A DNA stretch of 6,296 nt from contig JAAYHP010000366.1 in the NCBI GenBank assembly GCA_012735355.1, positions 1 through 6,296 of the forward strand. The letters run 5' to 3'. Both the position numbers and the translations under genes were made by a program. Below the pieces are notes generated by a model, which was not told where the DNA came from, did not search any database, and saw only the letters and a list, made by a program, of their open reading frames with translations. Numbering within the stretch: position 1 is the first letter of the stretch; each line of letters opens with the position of its first letter. Shown here piece by piece: positions 6,058 through 6,296 of the stretch. The stretch is from Lysinibacillus sp. Its GTDB lineage: Bacteria; Bacillota; Bacilli; Bacillales_A; Planococcaceae.

Positions 6058-6296
6058 ATGAAAAGAGCCTTATCCTTTATATTAATATTCATGCTCATCA
6101 TCTCAACAATCGGACCGCTACCGAATATTTTCGCTCAAACTTCTACTACCATCGCTAAAGTAGAAGGAAGCGTTGCTAATAGTAACGGTACTATTACAGT
6201 AACTTTTAATACACCAACTGCTGGCGACAGAGTACTGCTTTATAATCACAAAAATATTATCGTTGGAGAACACATGATTACGTCTTCTGAAATGAC
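6058..6296 (+). CDS. N-terminus of a secreted protein, truncated by window edge
   Basis: Seventy-nine complete codons of an open frame reach the right edge without a stop. Residues 1-26 are a signal peptide (MKRAL, hydrophobic core, NIFA cleavage). The mature part starts QTSTTIAKVEGSV and then alternates polar and hydrophobic residues (GTITVTF, GDRVLLYN), as in an Ig-like beta domain. The AGDRVLLYN stretch faintly recalls the G-D-x-I...A-Y turn of the shared module, but this is too short to claim. AAAGGAGGA lies seven bases upstream and overlaps the TAA of the previous gene, with only 14 bp between the genes, so the two are almost certainly cotranscribed and probably translationally coupled. 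The product cannot be named from this fragment. Confidence 0.85.
   Translation, partial: MKRALSFILIFMLIISTIGPLPNIFAQTSTTIAKVEGSVANSNGTITVTFNTPTAGDRVLLYNHKNIIVGEHMITSSEM

Overview
The window looks like a low-GC Firmicute of the order Bacillales, probably Bacillaceae or Planococcaceae-like. The reasons are AT-rich coding DNA, strong AGGAGG-type ribosome binding sites, Gram-positive signal peptides, and a GC-rich fragment at the left edge that resembles a dispersed palindromic repeat of Bacillaceae genomes. I cannot name the species.

Layout. Positions 1-53 hold the GC-rich repeat fragment, followed by a strong stem-loop terminator (69-110). Three genes on the minus strand form an apparent operon read right to left: a 959-residue protein (2428-5307), a 262-residue cohesin-like protein (1602-2390) and a 472-residue protein with a cohesin-like and a dockerin-like module (173-1591). 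A 100-bp divergent intergenic region (5308-5407) follows. It carries a near-consensus sigma-D (sigma-28, motility sigma factor) promoter facing right. Two plus-strand genes follow: a 211-residue protein (5408-6043) and, 14 bp further on, the start of another secreted protein (from 6058) that runs off the right edge.

How the genes may work together. All five products have N-terminal signal peptides. The four complete ones are built almost wholly of extracellular beta modules: cohesin-like, dockerin-like, SbsA-type Ig, He_PIG, Big_4, Big_2, cadherin-like, a solenoid-like repeat, and a von Willebrand A domain with a degenerate metal site. None has an LPXTG sorting signal, SLH domain or lipobox. 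Three of them, encoded on both sides of the divergent promoter region, share an unnamed C-terminal beta module beginning Y-I-[QN]-S. The cohesin/dockerin content without any glycoside hydrolase suggests a non-cellulosomal surface or matrix assembly. The sigma-D promoter suggests that at least the right-hand operon is co-regulated with motility. These functional links are inference. Domain calls rest on reading the proteins by eye, with no database search.
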